Assembly (NCBI RefSeq): GCF_003732275.1
Contig: NZ_MOBM01000012.1
Span: forward strand, 1 to 64,000
DNA from: Pseudomonas frederiksbergensis
Lineage (GTDB): Bacteria > Pseudomonadota > Gammaproteobacteria > Pseudomonadales > Pseudomonadaceae
DNA: 64,000 nucleotides
Direction: 5' to 3'
Positions 47,564 through 57,272 of the stretch are shown one piece after another. Under the pieces are notes generated by a model. That model did no database searches, had not been told where the DNA came from, and was given only the letters and a program-made list of their open reading frames with translations. Position 1 is the stretch's first letter. Each line of letters begins with the position of its first letter. The position numbers and the translations under genes were made by a program.

Positions 47564-49363
47564 ATGGAATTGGCTGCGCCCAAAACAATCCGCATCGGTT
47601 GCGCCAGCGCATTCTGGGGCGACACCTCGACCGCCGCCGAGCAACTGGTGGAAGGCGGGCGGCTGGACTATCTGGTGTTCGATTATCTGGCCGAGATCAC
47701 GATGTCGATCATGGCCGGGGCGCGGATGAAAGATCCGGGGGCCGGCTTCGCCAGCGACTTCATCGAAGTCCTCAGCCCCCTCCTCAACCAGCTCGCGGAA
47801 CAGAAGATCCACGTCATCAGCAATGCCGGTGGCGTCAATCCACAGGCTTGCGCCGCGGCCCTGCAAACGGCCTGCGACAAGGCCGGAGTGGCGCTGAAGA
47901 TCGCCGTGCTATCGGGTGACGATCTGCAACCGCAGTTCAAACGCCTGAGCAGCCTTGGCCTCCATGAGATGTTCAATGGCACGCCCCTGCCGCCGATGTG
48001 CGTGTCGACCAACGCCTACCTCGGCGCGCCGGGCATCGTCGAAGCCCTGCGTCTGGGCGCCGACATTGTGATTACCGGGCGCGTGGTCGACAGCGCCGTG
48101 GTCAGCGCCGCGCTGGTGCATGAGTTCGGCTGGTCGTGGCACGACTACGACAAACTCGCCCAGGCTGCATTGGCCGGGCACCTTATTGAATGTGGCGCCC
48201 AATGCACCGGCGGCAATTTTACCGATTGGCACGACGTGCCCGATTACGAACACATCGGTTTTCCGATCGTCGAGGTCGGCGCCGACGGCCAGTTTATCGT
48301 CAGCAAACCCGATGGTTCCGGCGGTCTGGTCACGCCCCTGACCGTTGGCGAGCAGATGCTTTATGAAATCGGCGACCCGCAGGCCTATCTGCTGCCCGAT
48401 GTGGTGTGCGATTTCAGTCAGGTCAAACTCGTGCAGCAAGGCAAAAACGCGGTGCAGGTGCATGGCGCAAAAGGCTTGCCGCCGACCGATCACTACAAGG
48501 TCAGCGCCACGTATCCGGACGGTTTCCGCTGTACCGCCAGCTGCCTGATCGCCGGGATCGATGCCGTGGCCAAGGCCCGACGGGTCAGCCAGGCGATCAT
48601 CAACAAGACCTCGGAAATCTTCAGCCAGCGCGGCTGGGCGCCCTACAGCGAAGTGAACATCGAACTGCTGGGCAGCGAAGCCACTTATGGCCCTCATGGC
48701 CAGCGCCAGGACAGCCGCGAAGTGGTGATCAAACTCGCCGTGCGCCACCCAAGCAGACAGGCCTTGATTCTGTTCTCCCGGGAAATCGCCCAGGCCGCCA
48801 CCGGCATGGCGCCGGGGTTGACCGGGATCGTCGGCGGGCGGCCGACGGTGTACCCGCTGATCCGGCTGTTTTCATTCCTGATCGACAAAACTGCCTGCAC
48901 CCTGGAAATCGACCTCGCCGGTGAGCGCCACCCGTGCGCCCTGCCCGCCCTCGATGTACTCGATCCGGATGACTTGCCATTACCGTTCGATCCGCCCCAA
49001 CCCACAGAACGGGCCGACGCCAGCGTGGCCCTGATCAAACTCGCCGTGGCGCGCTCCGGCGACAAGGGCAATCACAGCAATATCGGCGTCATGGCCCGTC
49101 AACCCGACTACCTGCCGTGGATCGCCGAAGCGTTGACACCTGCGGTAATGGTCGACTGGATGAGCCATGTCCTCGATCCGATCCACGGACGCGTCGAACG
49201 CTGGTATTTACCCGGCACTCAGAGCTTTAATTTTCTTCTGGAGAACGCGCTCGGCGGCGGTGGCGTGGCCAGCCTGCGGATCGATCCGCAAGGCAAGGCG
49301 TTCGCTCAACAACTGCTGGAGATCCAGATTCCGGTGCCGCAGCGCATCGCCGATCAGGTCTAG
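47564..49363 (+). CDS. atuA: Acyclic terpene utilisation protein AtuA
   Basis: A 599-residue AtuA-family (DUF1446) protein: N-terminal [50 protein letters not shown], and a C-terminal part beginning near [23 protein letters not shown]. It is required for citronellol/geraniol growth in P. aeruginosa; its chemical step is unsettled. The ATG at 47564 follows GGAGG; the frame is open to 47303. The stop codon TAG is made by the left end of the MITE-like element; without it the stop would be TAA at the same place, so the protein is unchanged. Confidence 0.9.
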   Translation: MELAAPKTIRIGCASAFWGDTSTAAEQLVEGGRLDYLVFDYLAEITMSIMAGARMKDPGAGFASDFIEVLSPLLNQLAEQKIHVISNAGGVNPQACAAALQTACDKAGVALKIAVLSGDDLQPQFKRLSSLGLHEMFNGTPLPPMCVSTNAYLGAPGIVEALRLGADIVITGRVVDSAVVSAALVHEFGWSWHDYDKLAQAALAGHLIECGAQCTGGNFTDWHDVPDYEHIGFPIVEVGADGQFIVSKPDGSGGLVTPLTVGEQMLYEIGDPQAYLLPDVVCDFSQVKLVQQGKNAVQVHGAKGLPPTDHYKVSATYPDGFRCTASCLIAGIDAVAKARRVSQAIINKTSEIFSQRGWAPYSEVNIELLGSEATYGPHGQRQDSREVVIKLAVRHPSRQALILFSREIAQAATGMAPGLTGIVGGRPTVYPLIRLFSFLIDKTACTLEIDLAGERHPCALPALDVLDPDDLPLPFDPPQPTERADASVALIKLAVARSGDKGNHSNIGVMARQPDYLPWIAEALTPAVMVDWMSHVLDPIHGRVERWYLPGTQSFNFLLENALGGGGVASLRIDPQGKAFAQQLLEIQIPVPQRIADQV

Positions 49364-49629
49364 GGGGCGTTCTCAATTAGTTTCCCCGCCGCGCCGGGTC
49401 TGCTGTTGTGCAGGGCAAGGCGCGAGAAGCGTAGTTTGGTCATTCCAAATAAGCTTCGAGCAACACAGCCCTGCACAACAGCAGGCCCGGCCCTTCGGGT
49501 TGTGCCTTAAAGCGGGCCAGGCTGCGTTGCAGGCCTTGAAAGGGAGCTACCATTCCCAGCGGCCTGCGCCTTGCCTGGCCCGCTTTAAGGCGACAACGCG
49601 GCAGGGAAACTAATTGAGAACACCCCCTA
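49361..49629. mobile_element. MITE-like element between atuA and atuB
   Basis: About 269 bases with 33-bp terminal inverted repeats (49361-49393 and 49597-49629; mismatches only at positions 8 and 27) beginning TAGGGGG. Inside are two long hairpins: arms 49394-49416/49468-49490 (23 bp, one mismatch; apex TTTGG-tcatt-CCAAA) and 49504-49522/49573-49591 (19 bp, perfect; apex GGGA...TCCC). There is no coding frame, and TA dinucleotides flank it. Removing it with one TA would leave GTC-TAA-GAGGACCGTCGCC-ATG, a compact operon junction. Its TA flanks suggest a Tc1/IS630-type origin; no transposase gene lies in the window. Confidence 0.85.
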
Positions 49630-49643
49630 AGAGGACCGTCGCC

Positions 49644-50558
49644 ATGGCTTATGACTCGATTTACAAACCCGACCTGTTCGCTGGCCAAAACATCATCGTC
49701 ACCGGCGGCGGCAGCGGCATCGGTCGTTGCACCGCTCACGAGCTCGCAGCCCTCGGCGCGCATGTGCTGCTGGTGGGACGTAATACCGAGAAACTGAAAA
49801 AGGTCGCCGCTGAAATCACCGAAGACGGGGGTGAAGCCAGTTGGCAGGTCTGCGATATCCGCGATGAAGACGCCGTCACGCAACTGGTCAGCGAATTGAT
49901 CCGCAAACACGGGCCGATTCATGGGCTGGTCAACAATGCTGGCGGGCAATATCCCTCGCCCCTGGCGTCGATCAATCAGAAAGGTTTCGAAACCATACTG
50001 CGCACCAATCTGGTGGGTGGTTTTCTGATGGCCCGTGAGGTGTTCAATCAATCGATGAGCAAGCACGGCGGCGCCATCGTCAACATGCTCGCCGACATGT
50101 GGGGCGGCATGCCCGGCATGGGTCACTCGGGCGCGGCGCGCTCGGGCATGGACAACTTCACCAAGACCGCCGCGTTTGAATGGGGCTATGCCGGCGTGCG
50201 GGTCAACGCCGTCGCGCCAGGCTGGGTCGCCTCCAGCGGCATGGACACCTACGAAGGTGCATTCCGGGCCGTGATCCCGACCCTGTGCGAACACGTACCG
50301 CTCAAGCGCATCGGCACCGAATCGGAAATCAGCGCGGCGATTGTTTTCCTGCTCAGCCCGGCAGCCGCTTTTGTCAGCGGCAGCACGTTGCGCATCGACG
50401 GCGCCGCCAGCCTCGGCGGGCGGGCCTGGCCGATGCACAAGGCGCAGAACAGCCACTCGTACAACGGCTTTCACCGCGCCTATTTACCCGAAGTACTCAG
50501 ACCCGACGCGCTCAAACCCGACGCATCCAAACCAGACGAGCTCAAGGACAAGGAGTAA
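49644..50558 (+). CDS. atuB: SDR-family protein AtuB
   Basis: A 304-residue classical-type SDR with cofactor motif VTGGGSGIGRC and LVNNAGGQ. The catalytic-Tyr position is replaced: the usual YxxxK region reads SGAARSGMDNF, as in trans-2-enoyl-CoA reductase-like SDRs. The C-terminal tail (after YLPEVL) is a run of near repeats RPDALKPDASKPDELK. It acts in terpene catabolism, with an exact reaction not established. GAGGA precedes the ATG. It is separated from atuA by the MITE-like element and lies two bases from atuC. Confidence 0.88.
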   Translation: MAYDSIYKPDLFAGQNIIVTGGGSGIGRCTAHELAALGAHVLLVGRNTEKLKKVAAEITEDGGEASWQVCDIRDEDAVTQLVSELIRKHGPIHGLVNNAGGQYPSPLASINQKGFETILRTNLVGGFLMAREVFNQSMSKHGGAIVNMLADMWGGMPGMGHSGAARSGMDNFTKTAAFEWGYAGVRVNAVAPGWVASSGMDTYEGAFRAVIPTLCEHVPLKRIGTESEISAAIVFLLSPAAAFVSGSTLRIDGAASLGGRAWPMHKAQNSHSYNGFHRAYLPEVLRPDALKPDASKPDELKDKE

Positions 50559-50560
50559 CC

Positions 50561-52177
50561 ATGCCGGTCATCCAGTCCCAGGTAGATCCGTTCAGCGAAG
50601 CGTTCGCCCGCAACCGGGCGGCCATGCTGGCCGGCATTGAGCAAGTCCGTCAGCTCGAACAGAACCTGCTGAGCAAAGCCGCCGAAGCCAAGCCCAGGTT
50701 CGACAAGCGCGGGCAGCTGCTGCCCCGGGAGCGGCTTAACCTGCTGCTCGACCCCGGCGCGCCGTTCCTCGAGCTGGCGAGCCTGGCCGGCTACAAGCTG
50801 CACGACGACAAGGACGGCAGCTCGGCCGGCGGCGGTTTGATCGCTGGTATCGGTTACGTATCCGGCGTACGGGTATTGGTGGTGGCGAACAACAGCGCGA
50901 TCAAGGGTGGAACCATTTCCCCCAGCGGTTTGAAAAAGTCCCTGCGCCTGCAACAGATCGCCATGGAAAACAAACTGCCGGTAATCACCCTCGCGGAAAG
51001 CGGAGGCGCCAACCTCAATTATGCGGCGGAGATTTTCGTCGAAGGCGCGCGCAGCTTTGCCAATCAGGCGCGGATGTCGGCCATGAGCTTGCCGCAAATT
51101 ACTGTGGTCCATGGCTCGGCCACGGCGGGCGGTGCTTATCAGCCGGGGTTGTCGGATTACGTGGTGGTGGTGCGCGGCAAGGCCAAGCTGTTTCTCGCCG
51201 GGCCGCCGCTGCTCAAGGCTGCCACTGGTGAAGTCGCCACCGATGAAGAACTGGGCGGCGCCGAGATGCACGCGCAAACCGCCGGCACCGCCGAATACCT
51301 GGCCGAGAACGATGCCGATGGCGTGCGCCAGGTGCGCGAAATCATGAGCCTGTTGCCGTGGAACGATCAGCTGCCATGGTTACCCGAACGTCAGTGGGAA
51401 GAACCGCTCTACCCCATCGACGAACTGCTGGGTCTGATCCCGGATGACCCGAAAAAACCCTATGACGTGCGTGAAATCATCGCCCGGATTGCCGACGCTT
51501 CGAACTTCCTTGAATTCAAGGGCGAGTTCGACCAGCAAACAATCTGCGGGCATTTGCAGATTCAGGGTCGGGCCTGCGGCTTCATCGGCAACAACGGCCC
51601 GATTACACCCAAAGGTGCGAGCAAGGCTGCACAGTTCATTCAGCTCTGCGACCAGAGCCAGACGCCCCTGCTGTTTTTCCACAACACCACCGGTTTCATG
51701 GTCGGCACCGAGTCGGAACAACAAGGCGTGATCAAGCACGGCGCCAAAATGATTCAAGCGGTGGCCAATGCCCGGGTGCCTAAATTGACGATCGTCGTCG
51801 GCGGTTCCTATGGTGCCGGCAACTATGCGATGTGCGGCCGTGGCCTCGACCCGCGTTTCATCTTCGCCTGGCCCAACAGCCGCACCGCGGTGATGGGCGG
51901 CGCCCAGGCCGGTAAAGTGTTGCGGATCGTCACCGAAGCCAAACAGCTCAAGGACGGGTTGGTGCCCGACCCGAAAATGCTCGACATGCTGGAACAGGTC
52001 ACCGCGCAGAAACTCGACAGCCAGTCCACCGCGCTGTATGGCAGCGCCAATCTGTGGGACGACGGGCTGATCGATCCACGGGACACCCGCACGTTGCTCG
52101 GGTATTTGCTGGATATCTGTCATGAGGCCGAAGTTCGTTCGCTGCAATCCAACAGTTTCGGCGTAGCCCGCTTCTAA
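50561..52177 (+). CDS. atuC: Geranyl-CoA carboxylase beta subunit
   Basis: A 538-residue carboxyltransferase of the acyl-CoA carboxylase beta type. Carboxybiotin and acyl-CoA binding regions include ESGGANLNYAAEIF, HGSATAGGAYQPGLSD, and IVVGGSYGAGNYAMCGRG followed by FAWPNSRTAVMGG. With AtuF it carboxylates cis-geranyl-CoA to isohexenylglutaconyl-CoA. It is distinguished from the methylcrotonyl-CoA enzyme (liu) by gene context. ATG at 50561 after AAGGAG. Confidence 0.92.
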   Translation: MPVIQSQVDPFSEAFARNRAAMLAGIEQVRQLEQNLLSKAAEAKPRFDKRGQLLPRERLNLLLDPGAPFLELASLAGYKLHDDKDGSSAGGGLIAGIGYVSGVRVLVVANNSAIKGGTISPSGLKKSLRLQQIAMENKLPVITLAESGGANLNYAAEIFVEGARSFANQARMSAMSLPQITVVHGSATAGGAYQPGLSDYVVVVRGKAKLFLAGPPLLKAATGEVATDEELGGAEMHAQTAGTAEYLAENDADGVRQVREIMSLLPWNDQLPWLPERQWEEPLYPIDELLGLIPDDPKKPYDVREIIARIADASNFLEFKGEFDQQTICGHLQIQGRACGFIGNNGPITPKGASKAAQFIQLCDQSQTPLLFFHNTTGFMVGTESEQQGVIKHGAKMIQAVANARVPKLTIVVGGSYGAGNYAMCGRGLDPRFIFAWPNSRTAVMGGAQAGKVLRIVTEAKQLKDGLVPDPKMLDMLEQVTAQKLDSQSTALYGSANLWDDGLIDPRDTRTLLGYLLDICHEAEVRSLQSNSFGVARF

Positions 52178-52202
52178 GCGGCGATCAGGAGAACAATAAA
52201 AA

Positions 52203-53360
52203 ATGATCTTCACCCAGGAACACGAAGCACTGCGCCGCACCGTCCGTCAATTCGTCGATCACGAGATCAATCCTCATGTCGAGGAATGGGAAAAGGCCGG
52301 GCGCTTTCCGATCCATGAGATCTTCCGCAAGGCCGGCGACCTCGGTCTGCTGGGGATTTCCAAACCGGAAAAATTCGGCGGCATGGGGCTCGATTACAGC
52401 TATTCGATTGTGGCTGCCGAAGAATTCGGCACCATTCATTGCGGCGGTATTCCGATGTCCATCGGCGTGCAGACCGACATGTGTACCCCGGCCCTGGCGC
52501 GTTTCGGCTCCGATGAGTTACGCGAAGAATTCCTCCGCCCCGCGATCACCGGCGAGCAGGTTGGCTGCATCGGCGTCTCCGAAGTCGGTGCCGGCTCCGA
52601 CGTAGCAGGTTTGAAAACCACCGCCCGCAAGGACGGCGACGACTACGTGATCAACGGCAGCAAGATGTGGATCACCAACTCGCCGAGCGCCGATTTCATT
52701 TGCCTGCTGGCCAACACTTCGGACGACAAACCGCACATCAACAAGTCGCTGATCATGGTGCCGATGAACAGCCCCGGCATCAGCCTCAGCTCGCACCTGG
52801 ACAAGCTCGGCATGCGCAGCTCGGAAACCGCCCAGGTGTTTTTCGACCATGTGCGCGTACCGCAACGCAACCGCATCGGCCACGAAGGCGCGGGGTTCAT
52901 GATGCAGATGCTGCAGTTCCAGGAAGAACGATTGTTCGGCGCGGCGAACATGATCAAAGGCCTGGAACACTGCGTCGACAGCACCATCGAGTACTGCAAG
53001 GAGCGCAAAACCTTCGGCAATGCGCTGATCGACAATCAGGTCATTCATTTCCGCCTGGCCGAACTGCAAACCGAAATCGAATGCCTGCGGGCGCTGGTCT
53101 ATCAGGCCACCGAGCAATACATCAAAGGCCAGGACGTTACCCGTCTGGCGTCCATGGCCAAACTCAAGGCCGGGCGACTCGGTCGGGAAGTCAGCGACAG
53201 TTGCCTGCAATATTGGGGCGGCATGGGTTTCATGTGGGACAACCCGGTGGCCCGGGCTTATCGCGACGTGCGGCTGGTGTCGATCGGCGGCGGTGCCGAC
53301 GAAATCATGCTGGGGATCATCTGCAAACTCATGGGCATCCTGCCGGGGAAAAAGAAATGA
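52203..53360 (+). CDS. atuD: Citronellyl-CoA dehydrogenase
   Basis: A 385-residue acyl-CoA dehydrogenase: GCIGVSEVGAGSDVAGLKTTA in the beta domain, WITNSPSADF, and a C-terminal helical domain with LQYWGGMGFMWDNPVARAYRDVR. It oxidises citronellyl-CoA to cis-geranyl-CoA with FAD. The ATG at 52203 follows AGGAGAAC. Its stop overlaps the atuE start (ATGA). Substrate from cluster context. Confidence 0.92.
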   Translation: MIFTQEHEALRRTVRQFVDHEINPHVEEWEKAGRFPIHEIFRKAGDLGLLGISKPEKFGGMGLDYSYSIVAAEEFGTIHCGGIPMSIGVQTDMCTPALARFGSDELREEFLRPAITGEQVGCIGVSEVGAGSDVAGLKTTARKDGDDYVINGSKMWITNSPSADFICLLANTSDDKPHINKSLIMVPMNSPGISLSSHLDKLGMRSSETAQVFFDHVRVPQRNRIGHEGAGFMMQMLQFQEERLFGAANMIKGLEHCVDSTIEYCKERKTFGNALIDNQVIHFRLAELQTEIECLRALVYQATEQYIKGQDVTRLASMAKLKAGRLGREVSDSCLQYWGGMGFMWDNPVARAYRDVRLVSIGGGADEIMLGIICKLMGILPGKKK

Positions 53361-54154
53361 GCACCCTCCCCGTTTGTCAGACCCTGTTGCTCGAACGGCA
53401 TAACGGCGTCCTGCACATCACCCTCAATCGCCCCGACAGTCGCAACGCCATGAGCCTGCAAATGGTCGCCGAGCTGCGGGCGGTGCTGGCGGCGGTGCGG
53501 GATGACCGGCAGGTTCGCGCGTTGGTGATTGGTGGTGCCGGCGGGCATTTTTGTGCCGGTGCCGACATCAAGGACATGGCCAATGCCCGCGCTCAAGGCG
53601 CGACCGCCTACCGCGAATTGAACCGTGCGTTCGGCGCCTTGCTGGAAGAAGCTCAGCATGCGCCGCAAGTGGTCATCACGGTGCTGCAAGGCGCGGTGCT
53701 TGGCGGCGGCTTTGGTCTGGCCTGCGTCAGCGATATCGCGATGGCCGATCATCAGGCGCAATTCGGCCTGCCGGAAACCAGCCTCGGCCTGTTGCCGGCG
53801 CAGATCGCGCCGTTCGTGGTGCAGCGCATCGGCCTGACCCAGGCCCGCCGACTGGCCCTGACCGCCGCACGGTTCGATGGCACCCAGGCGCGGCGCATGG
53901 GACTGGTGCATTTTGTCGAGCATGACCCGCAAGCCTTGGCCGAACGCCTCGATGAGGTGCTGGCCCATGTGTTGTGTTGCGCACCGGGGGCGAATGCGGC
54001 GACAAAAAAACTCTTGCTGGCGAGTGCGGTGCAATTCTCGGATGGCCTGCTGGACCAAGCGGCCAAGTGGTTCAGTGAGGCAGTGACCGGGGATGAAGGG
54101 GTCGAGGGGACGATGGCCTTTGTGCAGAAGCGTAAACCGGGTTGGGCTATTTAA
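53357..54154 (+). CDS. atuE: Isohexenylglutaconyl-CoA hydratase
   Basis: A 265-residue crotonase-fold hydratase: LHITLNRPDSRNAMSLQM, the oxyanion hole GGAGGHFCAGADIKDM, and GAVLGGGFGLACVSDIAMAD with FGLPETSLGLLPAQ. It hydrates isohexenylglutaconyl-CoA, the product of the AtuCF carboxylase. ATGA overlap with atuD implies coupled translation. Confidence 0.9.
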   Translation: MSTLPVCQTLLLERHNGVLHITLNRPDSRNAMSLQMVAELRAVLAAVRDDRQVRALVIGGAGGHFCAGADIKDMANARAQGATAYRELNRAFGALLEEAQHAPQVVITVLQGAVLGGGFGLACVSDIAMADHQAQFGLPETSLGLLPAQIAPFVVQRIGLTQARRLALTAARFDGTQARRMGLVHFVEHDPQALAERLDEVLAHVLCCAPGANAATKKLLLASAVQFSDGLLDQAAKWFSEAVTGDEGVEGTMAFVQKRKPGWAI

Positions 54155-54158
54155 AAGC

Positions 54159-54218
54159 ATCGCGAGCAGGCTCCACAGGGGAATGCATTTCAAATGTGGG
54201 AGCGAGCCTGCTCGCGAT
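54159..54218. repeat. Decayed REPIN between atuE and atuF
   Basis: The right arm (54195-54218) is a full 24-bp GTGGGAGCGAGC copy. The left arm (54159-54177) has lost five bases (GGCTCCACA in place of GGCTCGCTCCCACA). The pair still forms a hairpin with a bulge. Confidence 0.87.
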
Positions 54219-54257
54219 GGGGCCATCACATTCACCGCAATACAAAGGGAACAACCC

Positions 54258-56219
54258 ATGCCCGCCTTCAGCAAAATCCTGATCGCCAACCGCGGTGAAA
54301 TCGCCTGCCGCATCCAGCGCACCGCGCAAGCGCTGGGCTACCGCACCGTCGCCGTGTTCAGCGATGCCGACGCCGATGCCTTGCATGTGCAGATGGCCGA
54401 CGAAGCCGTGAACATCGGCCCGGCCCCGGTGCAACAGTCTTACCTGAACATCCCGGCAATCATCGACGCCGCCCGGCGCACCGGTGCCGATGCGATCCAC
54501 CCCGGTTACGGCTTCCTCTCGGAAAACACAGAATTCGCCCTCGCCTGCCAACAGGCCGGCATCCTCTTCATCGGCCCCAGCCCCGAAGCCATCGAACTGA
54601 TGGGCAGCAAACGTCTGTCGAAACTTGCCATGATCAAAGCGGGCGAGCCCTGCATCAAAGGCTATCAGGGCAGCGAACAGGACGACGCGACTTTGCGCCG
54701 CGAAGCCGAACGCATCGGCTACCCGCTGATGATCAAGGCCAGCGCCGGCGGTGGCGGTCGTGGCATGCGCCTGGTACACAGTGCCGCCGAGTTGCTGGAG
54801 CAACTCCGTACCGCACGCTCCGAAGCGCTGCATGGGTTTGGCAGCGACGAACTGATCCTCGAGCAAGCCTTGATCGACCCGCGTCACGTCGAGGTTCAGG
54901 TGTTCGGCGATCAGCACGGCAACCTGATCTACCTTGGCGAGCGCGACTGTTCGATCCAGCGCCGTCACCAGAAAATCATCGAAGAAGCACCCTGCCCGGT
55001 AATGACCGCCGAGTTGCGCCAGGCCATGGGCGAAGCCGCGCTCAAGGCGGGGCGCGCGGTGAATTACGTCGGCGCCGGCACTGTGGAATTCCTGCTGGAT
55101 GCTCGCGGCCAGTTTTACTTCCTGGAGATGAACACTCGGCTGCAAGTGGAACACCCCGTGACAGAGCTGATCACCGGCCTCGATCTGGTGGCCTGGCAGT
55201 TACACGTTGCCGAAGGACTGCCACTGCCATTGCGACAGGAGCAGGTGCAGCTCAACGGGCATGCCATGGAGGTGCGCCTGTACGCCGAAGATCCAGCCCA
55301 GGGATTTGTGCCGCAAACCGGGCGAATCGCAGCCTGGGAGCCCGCGTTGCAAGGCGGCGTGCGGATCGACCACGGTCTGATCGAAGGCCAGTCTGTCAGC
55401 CCGTTCTATGACCCGATGCTGGGCAAGCTCATCGCCCACGGCGCCACCCGCGAAGAAGCCCGGCGCAAGTTGTTGCGGGCGGTGCGGGACAGCGTGCTGC
55501 TGGGCGTGCAAAGCAATCAGCGCTTGCTCTCCAGCCTGCTGGAACATCCACAGTTCATCAGCGGCGAGTTCAGCACCGGGTTCATCCCCACGTACTTTGC
55601 CGATCATCCTTGTCTGCATCTCCATGTGCCGAGCGCCGAAGAACTGGCCATCGCCGCGGCGCTGTTTTATCAAGCGTCGGCACAGGCTCACCGCGCCCCG
55701 CTAGCCGGTTGGCGCAACAACGCCTGCGTGCCTTTGCACTACCGAATCGGCCTGGAGGATCAGGATTGGCCGGTGGAATTGAACGCTGAACCTGGCAAAC
55801 CCTACCGTGCTCAGATTGGCGCTTGCACCCTCGAACTGAAAATCATCGGGTGCGACGGGCACTGGGCTACCCTGGAAATCGACGGCATCCGCCAACGCCA
55901 TGCCTACCGCCTCGAAGCCGGGCAACTGTGGTTGTTCACGCGCCCCGGCAGCCTGCGGCTGGTCGATCGGACCCAGGCGCTGGTCAACGGCCAGGTCAGT
56001 GTCAGTTCCGGCACGCTCAAGGCGCCGATGGACGGGGCGATCGTCGATGTATTGGTCAGTGAGGGCAGCCCGGTCAGCAAAGGTCAGCTACTGGTAGTGC
56101 TTGAAGCAATGAAAATGGAGCATCCGCTCAAATCGGGTATCGACGGCGTGCTCAAACGGTTGCAGATCAAGGTAGGCGATCAGGTCAAAAATCGTCAGAT
56201 TTTGTTGGAGGTCGAATAA
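54258..56219 (+). CDS. atuF: Geranyl-CoA carboxylase alpha subunit (biotin-containing)
   Basis: A 653-residue biotin carboxylase/carrier subunit: ILIANRGEIACRI at the start, ATP-grasp loop KASAGGGGRGMR, ERDCSIQRRHQKIIEEAP, and the biotin attachment motif EAMKMEHP about 35 residues from the C terminus. It pairs with AtuC. The start at 54258 (MPAFSKI) follows AAAGGGAAC. atuG and atuH, present after atuF in P. aeruginosa, are absent here. Confidence 0.92.
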   Translation: MPAFSKILIANRGEIACRIQRTAQALGYRTVAVFSDADADALHVQMADEAVNIGPAPVQQSYLNIPAIIDAARRTGADAIHPGYGFLSENTEFALACQQAGILFIGPSPEAIELMGSKRLSKLAMIKAGEPCIKGYQGSEQDDATLRREAERIGYPLMIKASAGGGGRGMRLVHSAAELLEQLRTARSEALHGFGSDELILEQALIDPRHVEVQVFGDQHGNLIYLGERDCSIQRRHQKIIEEAPCPVMTAELRQAMGEAALKAGRAVNYVGAGTVEFLLDARGQFYFLEMNTRLQVEHPVTELITGLDLVAWQLHVAEGLPLPLRQEQVQLNGHAMEVRLYAEDPAQGFVPQTGRIAAWEPALQGGVRIDHGLIEGQSVSPFYDPMLGKLIAHGATREEARRKLLRAVRDSVLLGVQSNQRLLSSLLEHPQFISGEFSTGFIPTYFADHPCLHLHVPSAEELAIAAALFYQASAQAHRAPLAGWRNNACVPLHYRIGLEDQDWPVELNAEPGKPYRAQIGACTLELKIIGCDGHWATLEIDGIRQRHAYRLEAGQLWLFTRPGSLRLVDRTQALVNGQVSVSSGTLKAPMDGAIVDVLVSEGSPVSKGQLLVVLEAMKMEHPLKSGIDGVLKRLQIKVGDQVKNRQILLEVE

Positions 56220-56290
56220 GCCGCTAGGCGGATCCGCCGGCTTTGGCTACGCTCAAGCCCTATCAGGACGCGGATACCAGGAACCCTGCG

Positions 56291-56839
56291 ATGCCTCACT
56301 GGTTGGTCATTGATCTGGAAGCCACCACCGATGAGGGTGGCTGGCCAGTAACGGAAATGGAAATCATCGAAATCGGTGCCACCCTCGTGGACCGCAAGGG
56401 CCAGGAACTGGATCACTTCCAGTGCTTCGTGCGCCCGTTGCGCCGGCCCTTGCTGACGCCTTTTTGCCGGGAACTGACCCACATCACCCAGGCCAATATC
56501 AATGCCGCACAGCCGCTCACCGACATCTGGCCGTTGTTCGAACGCTGGCTCGGTCAACATCACGCGCGCCTGGAAGGCTGGGCCAGTTGGGGCGATTACG
56601 ACCGCAAACAACTGCTTCAAGACTGGCAGCGCCTGCAACTCGACAGCGCCCTGAGCCGGGTGCCGCACATGAACCTCAAGCAACGTTTCGCCAAGGCTCG
56701 TCGGCTGGAGCGCCCGCTGGGGCTCAATGGAGCCCTGCAACTGGCGGGCCTGCAGTTCAACGGTCAGCAGCATCGGGCGCTGGAAGACGCGCGCAATACT
56801 GCACGTTTGTTACCGCTGGTTTTCCCCGCTAATCCTTGA
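56291..56839 (+). CDS. DEDD-family 3'-5' exonuclease
   Basis: A 182-residue exonuclease of the ERI-1/KapD type. The four acidic ligands are visible: Asp and Glu in [11 protein letters not shown], Asp in [13 protein letters not shown], and Asp with His in [14 protein letters not shown] (DEDDh). Substrate is unknown; relatives trim RNA ends. The ATG at 56291 after AGGAA is preferred to an upstream TTG. Confidence 0.85.
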   Translation: MPHWLVIDLEATTDEGGWPVTEMEIIEIGATLVDRKGQELDHFQCFVRPLRRPLLTPFCRELTHITQANINAAQPLTDIWPLFERWLGQHHARLEGWASWGDYDRKQLLQDWQRLQLDSALSRVPHMNLKQRFAKARRLERPLGLNGALQLAGLQFNGQQHRALEDARNTARLLPLVFPANP

Positions 56840-56913
56840 GTGCAGGAGGTGACGCCTATCGACACCTTGTGCATACTGGCCGGCCCTTTTTAGCCCTTTT
56901 CGAGGAACCGCCC

Positions 56914-57198
56914 ATGTTTAAAGTCAACGAGTACTTCGACGGCACCGTCAAGTCGATCGCCTTTGGCACCGCTGAAGGTCCAGCGACCATCGGCGTCATG
57001 GCACCGGGCGAATACGAATTCGGCACCAGCCAGCGTGAAATCATGCACGTGGTGTCCGGCGCCCTGACCGTCAAACTGCCTGACAGCGACACTTGGGAAA
57101 CCTTTGCCGCCGGCAGCCAGTTCAACGTACCCGCCAACAGCAAGTTCCAGCTGAAAGTGGCCGTCGACACCGCTTACCTGTGCGAATACCGCGACTAA
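56914..57198 (+). CDS. ppnP: Pyrimidine/purine nucleoside phosphorylase PpnP
   Basis: A 94-residue cupin (DUF1255/YaiE). The whole family pattern is present: [39 protein letters not shown] and [13 protein letters not shown]. It cleaves nucleosides with phosphate. The ATG at 56914 follows CGAGGAACC. A strong bidirectional terminator follows. Confidence 0.93.
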   Translation: MFKVNEYFDGTVKSIAFGTAEGPATIGVMAPGEYEFGTSQREIMHVVSGALTVKLPDSDTWETFAAGSQFNVPANSKFQLKVAVDTAYLCEYRD

Positions 57199-57224
57199 AC
57201 CCGCGGGTTTTCACGGCGAAAAAA

Positions 57225-57253
57225 ATGCCCGTGTCCAAAAAGGACACGGGCAT
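57225..57253. terminator. Bidirectional intrinsic terminator
   Basis: A 12-bp perfect stem ATGCCCGTGTCC / GGACACGGGCAT, loop AAAAA, with an A-run before it and TTTTT after. It ends ppnP rightward and the MOSC gene leftward. Confidence 0.95.
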
Positions 57254-57272
57254 TTTTCATTTTGAAGGGCTT

